From Bradyrhizobium guangzhouense (GTDB lineage: Bacteria; Pseudomonadota; Alphaproteobacteria; Rhizobiales; Xanthobacteraceae): a stretch of 64,000 nt of DNA. The stretch lies in the NCBI RefSeq assembly GCF_004114955.1, contig NZ_CP030054.1:124001-188000 (forward strand), in the 5' to 3' direction. This document shows, piece after piece, positions 51,280 to 60,200 of the stretch. Both the position numbers and the translations under genes were made by a program. The notes under the pieces are model-generated. The model made no database searches. It had not been told where the DNA came from and worked only from the letters and a program-made list of their open reading frames with translations. Positions within the stretch are counted from its first letter, which is position 1. Each line of letters starts with the position of its first letter.

Positions 51280-52281
51280 ATGGATCTCGTGCGCCTCATC
51301 CAATTTGTATCTCTGAACGGTTCTCGTCATGTCGCTGCGCTCCAGGCGGGCGACGGGGTCCCTGTGCTCGTGAACAATCGGACAAGTGTACGCGAATTAG
51401 CCTTGGAGGCAGCCCGCTCCCGGCTATCGCTTGCCGAATGCGTCCAAAGGTGCGGCTTCGGAGAGAAGGTCGATTACGATGCGATCATCCGCGAGAAGCG
51501 GCTGTTGCCGCCTCTCGACCACGCTGATCCTTCGCGTTGCATGATCGCGGTGACTGGACTTACGCACCTCGGTAGCGCCGAGTCGCGCGACGCCATGCAC
51601 GCGAAATTGGCCGCAGGCGAACTTTCCGATTCAATGCGGATGTTCAAGCTTGGCCTGGACGGTGGAAAGCCTCCGCCGGGATCCATCGGGGTCCAGCCAG
51701 AGTGGGCCTATAAGGGTGATGGCTCCTGGGCAGTCGCACCTGAGCAACCCCTCACGTTGCCGTCCTATGCTGAAGACGGGGGCGAGGAGGCCGAAATTGT
51801 AGGGCTTTACGTCATTGGCGAGGGAGGCGACGTACTGCGTGTCGGCTTCTGCCTCGGCAACGAATACTCCGATCATGTGATGGAGCAGCGAAACTACCTC
51901 TACCTTGCTCATTCAAAGCTGCGCCAGTGCTCCTATGGTCCCGAACTCCTCGTGGGCGATCTTCCGGACGAGGTATCCGGAACGGTCCGCGTCTTGCGAG
52001 CTGGCGAAGCGATCTGGTCCGGAAGCTTTATCTCGGGCGAGAACAACATGTCTCATTCCATTGAGAATCTTGAGCACCATCACTTCAAATACCGCGCGTT
52101 TCGTCGGCCCGGCGACGTCCACGTCTATTTCTTCGGCGCGAGCGCCTTAAGCTTTTCGGCCGGCGTCAAGCTGCGCGGCGGTGACGCTTTCGAGATCGAA
52201 TCTCCGGCTTTCGGGCGGCCATTGCGCAACTCGCTCATCGAGGAAAAGCAAACAGAGATCGTGAGGGTGCGGCCGCTATGA
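51280..52281 (+). CDS. GguC/AraD1-like fumarylacetoacetate hydrolase-family protein
   Basis: A 333-residue protein from ATG 51280 (MDLVRLIQFVSLNGSRHVAA); start choice uncertain, as a GTG three codons later is also possible. Motifs VTGLTHLGSAESRDAMH, PEWAYKGDGSW, EEAEIVGLYVIGEGG and FCLGNEYSDHVMEQ are those of the GguC/AraD1 family. Relatives are linked to sugar-binding transporters and to L-arabinonate-type oxidative pathways, where AraD1 makes a lyase or dehydratase step. Confidence 0.85.
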   Translation: MDLVRLIQFVSLNGSRHVAALQAGDGVPVLVNNRTSVRELALEAARSRLSLAECVQRCGFGEKVDYDAIIREKRLLPPLDHADPSRCMIAVTGLTHLGSAESRDAMHAKLAAGELSDSMRMFKLGLDGGKPPPGSIGVQPEWAYKGDGSWAVAPEQPLTLPSYAEDGGEEAEIVGLYVIGEGGDVLRVGFCLGNEYSDHVMEQRNYLYLAHSKLRQCSYGPELLVGDLPDEVSGTVRVLRAGEAIWSGSFISGENNMSHSIENLEHHHFKYRAFRRPGDVHVYFFGASALSFSAGVKLRGGDAFEIESPAFGRPLRNSLIEEKQTEIVRVRPL

Positions 52282-52345
52282 GCTTGATCTGGTGGACCAA
52301 AAATTGGGATAGCGAAAGCGCGGTATTCTGAGATAAGCAATCAAA

Positions 52346-53701
52346 ATGCAGAAATGGCACCCTCACCTGCGGGCTGGCACCGCTCCCCTGTTCGTCCGGC
52401 TCGTCGAGGCCATCGAACACGACATCGCGGCAGGAACTCTTGCGGCAGGAACAAGGCTGCCTACCCAGCGTGATTTGGCAGAGGAGATCGGCCTCAGCGT
52501 CGGAACGGTCATCAAGGCCTATGCAGAAGGTCAACGGCGCGGCCTGCTTCTGGGGCACGTCGGCCGCGGGACGTTTGTCGCGTCACAGAGGCCGACCCCT
52601 GCGTCCGGTGGCAAGGTTGTCGATCTCAGCCTCAACATCCCAGGGCCGGCGTTACTGCCCAAGGTGCTAGCTGAGAGCCCATCTACGTTTCCAACGGCTG
52701 ACATCTCCGACTACGTGGGATACCTCTCCCACTCTGGTGTTGCCGAACACCGGGCCCAGCTCGCCGGCCTATTTCGTCAATCGGGCTTCGAAGCCAATCC
52801 GGACAACCTCGTTATTACGAATGGAGCACAGCACGGGATAGCGCTGACCTTCAGCTCGATCTGCCAGCCTGGTGACAAAGTCTTCGTCGAGGCCGGCACT
52901 TATCACGGCATGAAGTCCTATGCTCATTTCGCAAAGCTCGACCTTATCGGGCTGCCGATGGATGGCGAAGGATTGCTGCCGGGCGCTTTCGACAAAGCGG
53001 CGGCAAGCGGGGCAGCGCGGGTGCTTTTTGCTATTCCCACCATCCAGAGCCCAACCGCGAGAATCATGAGCGCGGCACGCCGGCGAGAGATCGTGCGGAT
53101 CGCGCGTAAGCGGGACATCCTGATCATCGAAGATGACGCATACGGCTTCCTGGACGAGACCAGCGAGCCGCTCGCCTCATTGGCGCCGGAGCGGACCTTC
53201 TATGTCAATACGCTGTCGAAGTGCCTGGCGCCGGGTCTGCGCATCGGAATGCTCGTCGCGCCCGAGCCTTATCTTTCGCAGATTCATCAATCTATGCGCG
53301 CGACCTGCTGGATGGCCTCGCCGATTTCAACCTTCATCGTATCCGAATGGATCCGCACGGGAACAGCCGCGCGCGTGAAGCAGTCTCTGGTCCAGGAGGC
53401 GAAGAAGCGCGTGAAGCTTGCCTCCCAAATCCTCCGGCCGCATATACGTGCAGATCATCCGGCCAGCTTTCACATCTGGATGGACCTGCCAAGCGACATT
53501 GCTCAACAGGTGGCAGCCCGTTCATTGCAACGGGGCGTCATCACAACGCCGCCCTCGGCGCTCGTGGTTGATCCCTCCTTGATCTCGGGGCTGAGGATAT
53601 CGATCGGCGTTCCCGAAAACATCGAAGATCTCGAATGGGCGCTCCGCCAGGTCGCAGCTTCGCTCGAAGTCGGCAACGAAGCCAGCATGTCAATCATCTG
53701 A
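52346..53701 (+). CDS. mocR: MocR/PdxR-family regulator (GntR HTH plus aminotransferase-like domain)
   Basis: A 451-residue protein. N-terminal winged helix of GntR type: GTLAAGTRLPTQRDLAEEIG, LSVGTVIKAYAEGQRRG (about 30-75). The C-terminal class I aminotransferase-like domain has the PLP lysine in VNTLSKCLAPGLRIGML. MocR was first named in the rhizopine catabolic locus. It sits 64 bp after the GguC-like gene and amid the catabolic region; it likely controls these genes through the ATATATCAAT sites. Confidence 0.85.
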   Translation: MQKWHPHLRAGTAPLFVRLVEAIEHDIAAGTLAAGTRLPTQRDLAEEIGLSVGTVIKAYAEGQRRGLLLGHVGRGTFVASQRPTPASGGKVVDLSLNIPGPALLPKVLAESPSTFPTADISDYVGYLSHSGVAEHRAQLAGLFRQSGFEANPDNLVITNGAQHGIALTFSSICQPGDKVFVEAGTYHGMKSYAHFAKLDLIGLPMDGEGLLPGAFDKAAASGAARVLFAIPTIQSPTARIMSAARRREIVRIARKRDILIIEDDAYGFLDETSEPLASLAPERTFYVNTLSKCLAPGLRIGMLVAPEPYLSQIHQSMRATCWMASPISTFIVSEWIRTGTAARVKQSLVQEAKKRVKLASQILRPHIRADHPASFHIWMDLPSDIAQQVAARSLQRGVITTPPSALVVDPSLISGLRISIGVPENIEDLEWALRQVAASLEVGNEASMSII

Positions 53702-53750
53702 ACGTGCAGAACTGTTCAACTCGGGCGCTTTCAGGCGGCCGCCATCACGC

Positions 53751-55187
53751 TCATGGTGGACCTCCATCAAACGCATAGGCTGTCTTCACAGTCGCATAGA
53801 ACTCTGCAGCGTAGCGCCCTTGCTCACGTGATCCATAGGACGAACCTTTGCGGCCGCCGAAGGGCACGTGATAGTCGACGCCCGCCGTCGGCAGGTTGAC
53901 CATCACCATGCCAGCCTCCGCGTTGCGCTTGAAATGGCTGGCATAGTTCAGACTTGTGGTGCAGATTCCGGAAGATAGTCCGAATGGGGTGTCGTTGGCG
54001 ATCTCAAGGGCCTCGTCATAATTTCGCGCCCGGATCAGTGCTGCCACGGGCCGAAAATTTCTTCGCGCGCGACCCGCATCCGATTGTCGACTTCTGCAAA
54101 CAGCGCGGGCGACAAGTAGAAACCGGGCGCATCGCGTTTCAATAGCTCGCCCCCAGCGACGAGCTTGGCCCCCTCGTCCTGGCCGAGGCGGATGTACATC
54201 AAGTCTTGCTCCAGCTGCTTCTGATCAACCACCGGCCCAATCTGCGTTCCTGGCTTGCAGGCGTCATCCACGACCAGCGCATCCATCCTTTCCGTGATAG
54301 CTGCCAGGAAGGCGTCGTAAATGCCATCTGTCACGATGAGGCGAGATGAGGCCGTGCAGCGCTGGCCGGTCGAAAAGAAGGCGCTGTTGATCGCGCATTC
54401 GACGGCCACCTTTAGGTCGGCGTCGTCGAGCACCACCATTGGATTCTTGCCCCCCATCTCCAACTGCATCTTCTTCATGGGATCGGCAGAAATGCAGGTT
54501 TGGGCAATGCGCCGGCCGGTCGACAACGAGCCGGTGAAGGAGATCGCGGCCACCTTCGTACTGGCGAGCATTGTTTCGCCCACGACCGAGCCGCTCCCCA
54601 TGACGAGGTTGAAGACGCCGGGGGGAACGCCGGCGCGCGCAATGATGTCGCAAAGGGCGTTTGCCGAGGCGGGGACCAGTTCTGCAGGCTTGAACACGAC
54701 GGAGTTGCCATAGGCCAGTGCCGGGGCGATCTTCCAGGCCGGAATGGCCATAGGAAAATTCCATGGCGTGATCGCCGAGCGGCTCGCGGGACATCTCAAC
54801 GTCTATGCCGGCTCGCACGGAGAGCAGCTTCTCGCCGCTCAGCCTCAGGCACTCACCCGCGAAGAAATGGAAGATCTGGCCGGCGCGAGCGACCTCGCCG
54901 ATCCCCTCCGGCAAGGTCTTTCCTTCCTCACGTGAGAGCAGGCGTCCGAGTTCGTCCTTGCGGGCCAATATCTCGTCACCCACGGCTTTCAGAACGTCGT
55001 GGCGGCTCTGGATCGTCGAACGCGCCCAAGCCGGAAAGGCGCCATGGGCCGCATCGATCGCACGCTTCGCCTCTTCTACAGAGGCTTGGGCGTACTCGCC
55101 TACGATGTCGCGAGTATCAGACGGGTTGATGTTCGCGACTGCCTTGGCTGCCGCAATCCATTCACCGGCGATGTAGTTCTTCGTCAT
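53751..55187 (-). pseudogene. Alpha-ketoglutarate semialdehyde dehydrogenase, two lesions
   Basis: The frame starts MTKNYIAGEWIAAAKAVANI, then breaks at about 54785: SREPLG should be followed by VxGLITPWNFP, but several residues are missing and ITPWNFPMAIPAWKIAPAL continues in another frame (a small deletion). The middle part keeps LEMGGKNPMVVL and the catalytic cysteine region FFSTGQRCTASSR. At about 54046 a 1-bp loss after FGP shifts again; VAALIRARNYDEALEIAND completes the enzyme. It would have oxidised the semialdehyde at the end of an oxidative pentose/sugar-acid pathway. Confidence 0.85.
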
Positions 55188-55356
55188 CAGGCCCCCCGTC
55201 ACCAAGCCTTGCAGAACGTCTCAGGACGTCCAACTGCGTCGGCACCTGCTTTTCGGCGGCAGGGAGTGATCCCCTTTCCGGCAGGTGCTGGCCCAAACGC
55301 CTGTTCGGCGCCTCGATTCGGCAATCGCATTCAAAGCCGGTTTCGCAGCGCATTGC

Positions 55357-55389
55357 AATATATCAATTTTATAATGGGATATAGTAATC
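55357..55389. promoter_or_regulatory. Candidate operator with two direct sites
   Basis: AATATATCAATT (55357-55368) and GATATAGTAATC (55378-55389) are direct copies 21 bp apart, two helical turns. They match the sites at 51112 and 47614. They lie 60-90 bp upstream of the CoA-transferase gene and about 170 bp upstream of the divergent dehydrogenase pseudogene. Confidence 0.45.
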
Positions 55390-55449
55390 TTGACGGCGAC
55401 GATCGCGCGGCATAGTATCGAGCGTTCCAATCTGAGGGAAAGGCCTGTC

Positions 55450-56652
55450 GTGAGCGATAAAGCAACTGCCTCCGTAGCGCGTGGCGCCCTTGACGGCTTG
55501 ATCGTTCTGGAAGTCGGCATGGTGATGCAGGTGCCGCTTGCAGGACAGGTGTTGGGGGATTTTGGCGCGGACGTCATCAAGATCGAACGTCCCCAAGGTG
55601 ACATCACGCGCGGGCTTGATTTTGAGGCCACCCGCGTCGGCGGGATGAGCGCGTATTACGCTGCGATGGGCAGAAACAAGCGGACACTCGCCTTGGATTT
55701 GAAGAACCCGGCCGCCTTTGAGATCTTGCTGACCCTGGTCGACCGCGCTGACGTGTTGATGCACAACTTCCGCCCCGGCGTGATGGAGCGGCTGGGCCTC
55801 GGCTATAAGGATCTTAGCACACGCAATCCCCGTCTCATCTATGCTGCGGGGTTTGGTTTCGGGGAAACAGGTCCGCTTGCAGATCGTCCGGGCCAGGACA
55901 TGCTGGCGCAGGCATTTAGCGGGTTGGCACGGGGAGGACTGCAGGAGCACCAGCCTCCGCAGCTGACGAACTCTCCTATTGTCGACTATGGCGCGGCGAT
56001 GTCGCTCGTCCAGGGCATTCTTGCCGCCGTCATCGAACGCCAGACCTCGGGCCGGGGACAACTGGTGTCGACGTCGCTGTTCGATGTTTCGCTCGCTATG
56101 CAGCTGTGCGAAATCGCCAGCGAGAGCATCTATGGTGTGAAAACCGACTGGACGCGTCAGGCGATGCTCGTCAGGACCGCGGACGGTTGGGTAGCCGTTG
56201 TAATGCTCTTTCGCGACAACCCGCTTGGCCTGCTTTGCCAGGCGCTCGATCTACCGGACATAAGCACGCGGCCTGAACTCGCTACACGCGAAAAGCAGAT
56301 CGAAAATCTGACCGCCATTCAGGAATATTGTGCGCCGGCTTTGATGACCTTGAACACTTCGGAGGTACTCGATCGTCTGGCTTCCGTGGATCTGCTCTGC
56401 TCACCTGTGAATGAAATTCCAGAAGCGATCAGCCACCCTCAGGCAAGCCAAAACGGCATCATGTGGCAGGTTGAGGTACCCGGGCGAGGAGTCGTTTCGC
56501 TCGCCGGACTGCCAGTCCGGCTCTCACGCACACCTCCAGCCGTCCGGATTCACCCCGCGCCGATCGGTGCCGCTACCGAGGAGGTCCTGACTTCCTTTGG
56601 CTTCTCGGAGCAGGCGATTCAGGAGGCTCGAAGCAGAAAGGCTTTCGGATAG
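55450..56652 (+). CDS. CaiB/BaiF-type (class III) CoA-transferase
   Basis: A 400-residue enzyme from GTG 55450, with a purine-rich ribosome site; a TTG at 55390 opens the frame but overlaps the operator. Motifs GLIVLEVGMVMQVPLAGQVLGDFGADVIKIERPQGD, YYAAMGRNKRTLALDLKNP, FGETGPLADRPGQDMLAQAFSG (catalytic Asp in GQD). It moves CoA between a donor and a carboxylic acid. The next gene is a crotonase, so a short acyl-CoA route is suggested. Confidence 0.9.
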   Translation: MSDKATASVARGALDGLIVLEVGMVMQVPLAGQVLGDFGADVIKIERPQGDITRGLDFEATRVGGMSAYYAAMGRNKRTLALDLKNPAAFEILLTLVDRADVLMHNFRPGVMERLGLGYKDLSTRNPRLIYAAGFGFGETGPLADRPGQDMLAQAFSGLARGGLQEHQPPQLTNSPIVDYGAAMSLVQGILAAVIERQTSGRGQLVSTSLFDVSLAMQLCEIASESIYGVKTDWTRQAMLVRTADGWVAVVMLFRDNPLGLLCQALDLPDISTRPELATREKQIENLTAIQEYCAPALMTLNTSEVLDRLASVDLLCSPVNEIPEAISHPQASQNGIMWQVEVPGRGVVSLAGLPVRLSRTPPAVRIHPAPIGAATEEVLTSFGFSEQAIQEARSRKAFG

Positions 56653-56879
56653 CCCGCCCAAACCACAATGTGGTGTCTGTTTTTCCTGGCCTTGCTCGCA
56701 CGATAGCAACCATATCAACCTCGGGTCCTCGGCAGCTTGCCCGGATGAATGGCAGCGAATTGTGTGCAACGCAATGATCTCTCCGAAGCTCGCTGCAAGC
56801 CAGCTTACGCAAGGTGCATCCCGATCCAAGTCGAGAAGAAGTTCTGGTTCTTCTCCCATTCTCCAGGAAGAATTCTCTC

Positions 56880-57662
56880 GTGATCCAAAAATCCGAACTC
56901 GTGCTATCCACTTCCCCTCTCCCGCACGTCCGCCTGCTGAGCATGAACAGGCCGGCGAAGCGAAATGCCCTGAGCAATGAGCTTATCGCGGCACTTGCAT
57001 CGGCCTGCCGAGACGCAATTTTGGATGAGGACGTCCGCTGCATCGTGCTTTGCGGCACCGACACGTTCTTTTGCGCGGGCGCGGATATCAAGGAGATGCA
57101 ACAACGCGGCTTCGAGGCCATTAACAATCTCGCCCGACGCAATGATTGGCGCGACCTCACCAACTGTCTCAAGCCGATCATAGCTGCCGTAGAGGGCGTT
57201 TGTCTTGGGGGCGGTCACGAACTTGCAATGCTGGCCGATATCATTATCGCAGGCGAAGGCGCGCTCTTCGGTCAACCTGAAATCAACATCGGCGTTTTGC
57301 CGGGTGACGGCGGAACCCAGCGGTTGACACGCGTGGCGGGCAAATCGCTTGCCATGCTGATGATCCTCACTGGCCAATCAATTTCGGCCCGTGCCGCAAT
57401 GCAGGCAGGAATGGTCTCCGAGGTTACAGAAACGGGCCAGGCGCGGGCACGCGCGCTCGAGATTGCGGAAATAATCGCACAGAAGCCGCCTCGATCGACG
57501 GAGCTTGCGAAGGCTGCCGTTCTGGCCGCCTATCAAACGAACCTCGATGCCGGTGTGGAATTTGAACGGCAAGCGATCCGGGTTGCTTTCACCACTTCTG
57601 ATCAGCAGGAAGGGATGGACGCTTTCTTCGAGAAGCGGCCCCCAAATTACCAGGGGAAATAG
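56880..57662 (+). CDS. Enoyl-CoA hydratase/isomerase (crotonase family)
   Basis: A 260-residue protein from GTG 56880 behind aggaaga. LLSMNRPAKRNALSNELI at the N-terminus; oxyanion-hole parts FFCAGADIKEM and AAVEGVCLGGGHELAMLADI; GQPEINIGVLPGDGGTQRLTR holds the catalytic Glu. It would hydrate or rearrange the acyl-CoA formed by the neighbouring CoA-transferase. Confidence 0.92.
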   Translation: MIQKSELVLSTSPLPHVRLLSMNRPAKRNALSNELIAALASACRDAILDEDVRCIVLCGTDTFFCAGADIKEMQQRGFEAINNLARRNDWRDLTNCLKPIIAAVEGVCLGGGHELAMLADIIIAGEGALFGQPEINIGVLPGDGGTQRLTRVAGKSLAMLMILTGQSISARAAMQAGMVSEVTETGQARARALEIAEIIAQKPPRSTELAKAAVLAAYQTNLDAGVEFERQAIRVAFTTSDQQEGMDAFFEKRPPNYQGK

Positions 57663-58555
57663 AACCCCTTTGCAGAATTCTGCTCTTAGGAACACAATAC
57701 AAAGCGAGCAGATTTGCGAGCGCCGCACGAGAGCCGTCGGGCTGCTTGTGGTGCTGAGGCATTGGAAGCTACGATGGCCTAGCCGGATCATCGTTGATCG
57801 TCTCGATCACCCTGTCATCTTCGCTCCCGGCGAGAGCCACGAGTTCAATCGGCGGCGCAACCGCGTCGCTCTGAGCTAAAGCTGGCCGCCGGTTTGCTTC
57901 TGGTCGCAATGGTCGAATTGCATCGGTACTTAGATATTCTGGGTACGATTGTCCCGGCTGAGAATATCGGGACTGCTAGGAAGGAGAAATACAGACCGCC
58001 GCGCCGTATATGCTTCAGACAAGAGGGTGCCCAGTTGGATCTAGTCGATTGAGGCGAGCCAGTCGAAGCTCAGTCGTAAGGCGACTAAGACGATGCGGCA
58101 TTTGCGACCGTCGACCTTACTCGTTCGCGCGGATCTGTGCGGTTGCAGTAATACATCTCAAAGCGGCTACCGGTTTCTTGGAATAACTTGTGACCTTCCA
58201 GCGCCCGTCGGTCACTCAGCGCAAACGCCAGTACGTGACTCGTGATCCCCCGAGATCCCATCGCGCTGTTGGAGCCGTAGCGAGGGGTGCAGATGCCGGG
58301 AGAGGCTACCACACTGCCGCTGTCGGGGCGGTGGGCGGAGTCACCATCAGCCGCCGCATTTGCACGTGGGGGACGCGTTAAAGAACCGAGAAGGAGCATG
58401 CGGCGCACTGTCGGAGTCACGACACACCCGTTCTACCTGAGACACGTGCCAGATGAGAATAAGAAGGAAACTCAGACTGACGGTTTTGGTATGCTTCTTG
58501 AACTCAGAAGCTGACCCGCCGTGTAATGCTCCATCCGAGAATAGGAAATGCTGCA
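57663..58555. other. Relic or non-coding region before the noeI-like gene
   Basis: About 890 bp. A minus frame of 111 residues (58085-58420) includes GSRGITSHVLAFALSDRRAL and another minus frame (58347-58565) a hydrophobic FLLILIWHVSQV stretch; they may be pieces of one degraded minus-strand gene. I recognise no family. No tts box or nod box is convincing here. Confidence 0.4.
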
Positions 58556-59254
58556 ATGAGCGCACCGAATTTGACCAAGCGAGCTAATGCCCTCGGAACC
58601 GACAAGGGGAATGAGGTAGGCGACGCCCACGGCTACACCAGCTTCTACTCTTTTCTGTTCGAAGAATTCCGCCAGCAACCTTTCACGATGGTCGAGATTG
58701 GATTACAACACGGAAACGGCTCTCTCGATCCCGATGTAGTGGTCGGTCGCAAGGTTGACGACATTCCGTCTATTAAGATGTGGCTGGAGTTCTTTCCCAA
58801 AGCCGAGATCATCGGATGCGACGTTGCCGATTTCAGCGCCTTTAAGATGGACCGGTTCCGTTTCGAGCGCCTTGACATGGGCGATACGGTAGCCCTGGAA
58901 CGCCTAGCGAACTCGCTCCCGCCCGTAAGGATCATCATTGATGACGCTTCGCACGCAGCTTATCACCAGCAGCTTGCTCTAGCGAAGCTGTTTCCCATCG
59001 TCGAGCCTGGCGGTTTCTACTTTATCGAGGATCTACATACCACGCACGGGATTGCCGCACGATTGCCTTCCTGCAATTCAACTGAGACCGTAGTTGAGAA
59101 ATTCGCTCAGACACGTCGGCTCGACATTCCGTTCCTGCCCGCGATCGAGCGTAGAAACCTCGAGACTACAATCAGGAAGATGTTCATTCATCGCGACGAC
59201 AAGGGGGGTGTCAGCCGCTGGACCATGAAAATGGTGGGATTTGAAAAGTACTAA
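58556..59254 (+). CDS. noeI: Sugar O-methyltransferase, NoeI-like
   Basis: A 232-residue protein from ATG 58556. The N-terminus has LGTDKGNEVGDAHGYTSFYSFLFEEF, then SAM motif MVEIGLQHGNG (45-55), IIGCDVADF, IIIDDASHAAYHQQLALAKLFP and GGFYFIEDLHTTHG. This is the MycE/macrocin-type family of sugar O-methyltransferases. In NGR234 and Bradyrhizobium NoeI methylates O-2 of the fucose on the Nod factor, and it is of similar size. The proximity of nodU supports the Nod-factor role. Name is from family and context. Confidence 0.6.
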   Translation: MSAPNLTKRANALGTDKGNEVGDAHGYTSFYSFLFEEFRQQPFTMVEIGLQHGNGSLDPDVVVGRKVDDIPSIKMWLEFFPKAEIIGCDVADFSAFKMDRFRFERLDMGDTVALERLANSLPPVRIIIDDASHAAYHQQLALAKLFPIVEPGGFYFIEDLHTTHGIAARLPSCNSTETVVEKFAQTRRLDIPFLPAIERRNLETTIRKMFIHRDDKGGVSRWTMKMVGFEKY

Positions 59255-60200
59255 AGAGTCAACCGAACTTTCCCGCGACCAACATGCCTATCTAGTCGGC
59301 GGTCTTCGCTCGCGCACGTGAGACCACTAAAATGTTGATCTCAGAAATATGAATGGGTTCACAATGGTGGAAAAATGGCGATAGAGGTGATTTGCTGGCT
59401 GGAGCGGCTTGGCAATTCCCGTGCCTCGCTGCCGCGCGATACGGCGGCTCGAAGTCTTTGTGTTGGAGTTACAAGCTGCGGGCCGTCTAGCTACTTGATC
59501 GACGATCGCCAAGCTTTCTCGACAACAACGTTAGATTGAGGCCCTGGCTCTTTACGGACTTCAAGGCCAGGCTGTACAACGAATTCGCTGGCCATGAGCG
59601 ACACGTCACGCAAGGCCTCGACAGGTGCGCCGACGACGACAATAAATTTGGAGAGGCTGCGCACCTCGAGCCGCCCGTCGACGTCAACATCGCGCCGAGT
59701 CGGCCAAATTCCTTCGTCCGCTTGGCCTGCACGCGGTAGCTCTCGATGATCGATGCATCAATGATCTGCGTGTTGCGGTACTTCCGCTGTTGACCGGAGA
59801 AGCCAAACCGACCGCCGAGTCCAGTTCGCGGCGGTAGGTCGGATAGCACCTCCCAATTGGCGTAGCGCATGCTTCTGTCCGAAAACACACTCGTCTGATG
59901 TCAGGAACCCGCCAAGCAGTTTGCGAACGCGAGAGTCGGCCGAGAAACCGCGAGGGATTCCTGCGATTTGCATTGGTCTAGATCGTGCACTGCGCTACGT
60001 GCGGCATCTAGTAATCGGATCGCCGCGCTGGGGTCACGCTGCTAGTGCCGAGACGGTCGTGGGTATGTGGAATGCAACCTTAGACCGACGTCGAGCGCGA
60101 GCGGTGCCAGAATCGATCCACGACGATTTCCTATTCGCATCTTTCTAAGTTCGATTCGGTCTTTGTCAATCGAATTGCCGGCATCAGACAAGGAGGCACT
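59255..60200. other. Intergenic/relic region upstream of nodU
   Basis: About 945 bp. Apart from the broken minus-strand ORF listed separately, nothing is recognised. The bases before nodU include a good aaggaggc ribosome site. I could not find a nod box upstream of nodU in this interval. Confidence 0.45.
59491..59973 (-). pseudogene. Degraded ORF of unknown family
   Basis: Three overlapping frames read as one protein-like series: MQIAGIPRGFSADSRVRKLL, then SMRYANWEVLSDLPPRTGLG and RNTQIIDASIIESYRVQAKR, then VDVDGRLEVRSLSKFIVVVG, APVEALRDVSLMASEFVVQP and EVRKEPGPQSNVVVEKAW to a stop at 59491. The segments look like real coding sequence separated by two frameshifts. I do not recognise the family. 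Confidence 0.4.

Noticed and set aside
58490..58513. Minus-strand GTCAGCTTCTGAG resembling a tts box
   Set aside because: Only the first half-site matches; the GAAAGCT half is missing and no credible gene follows on the minus strand.
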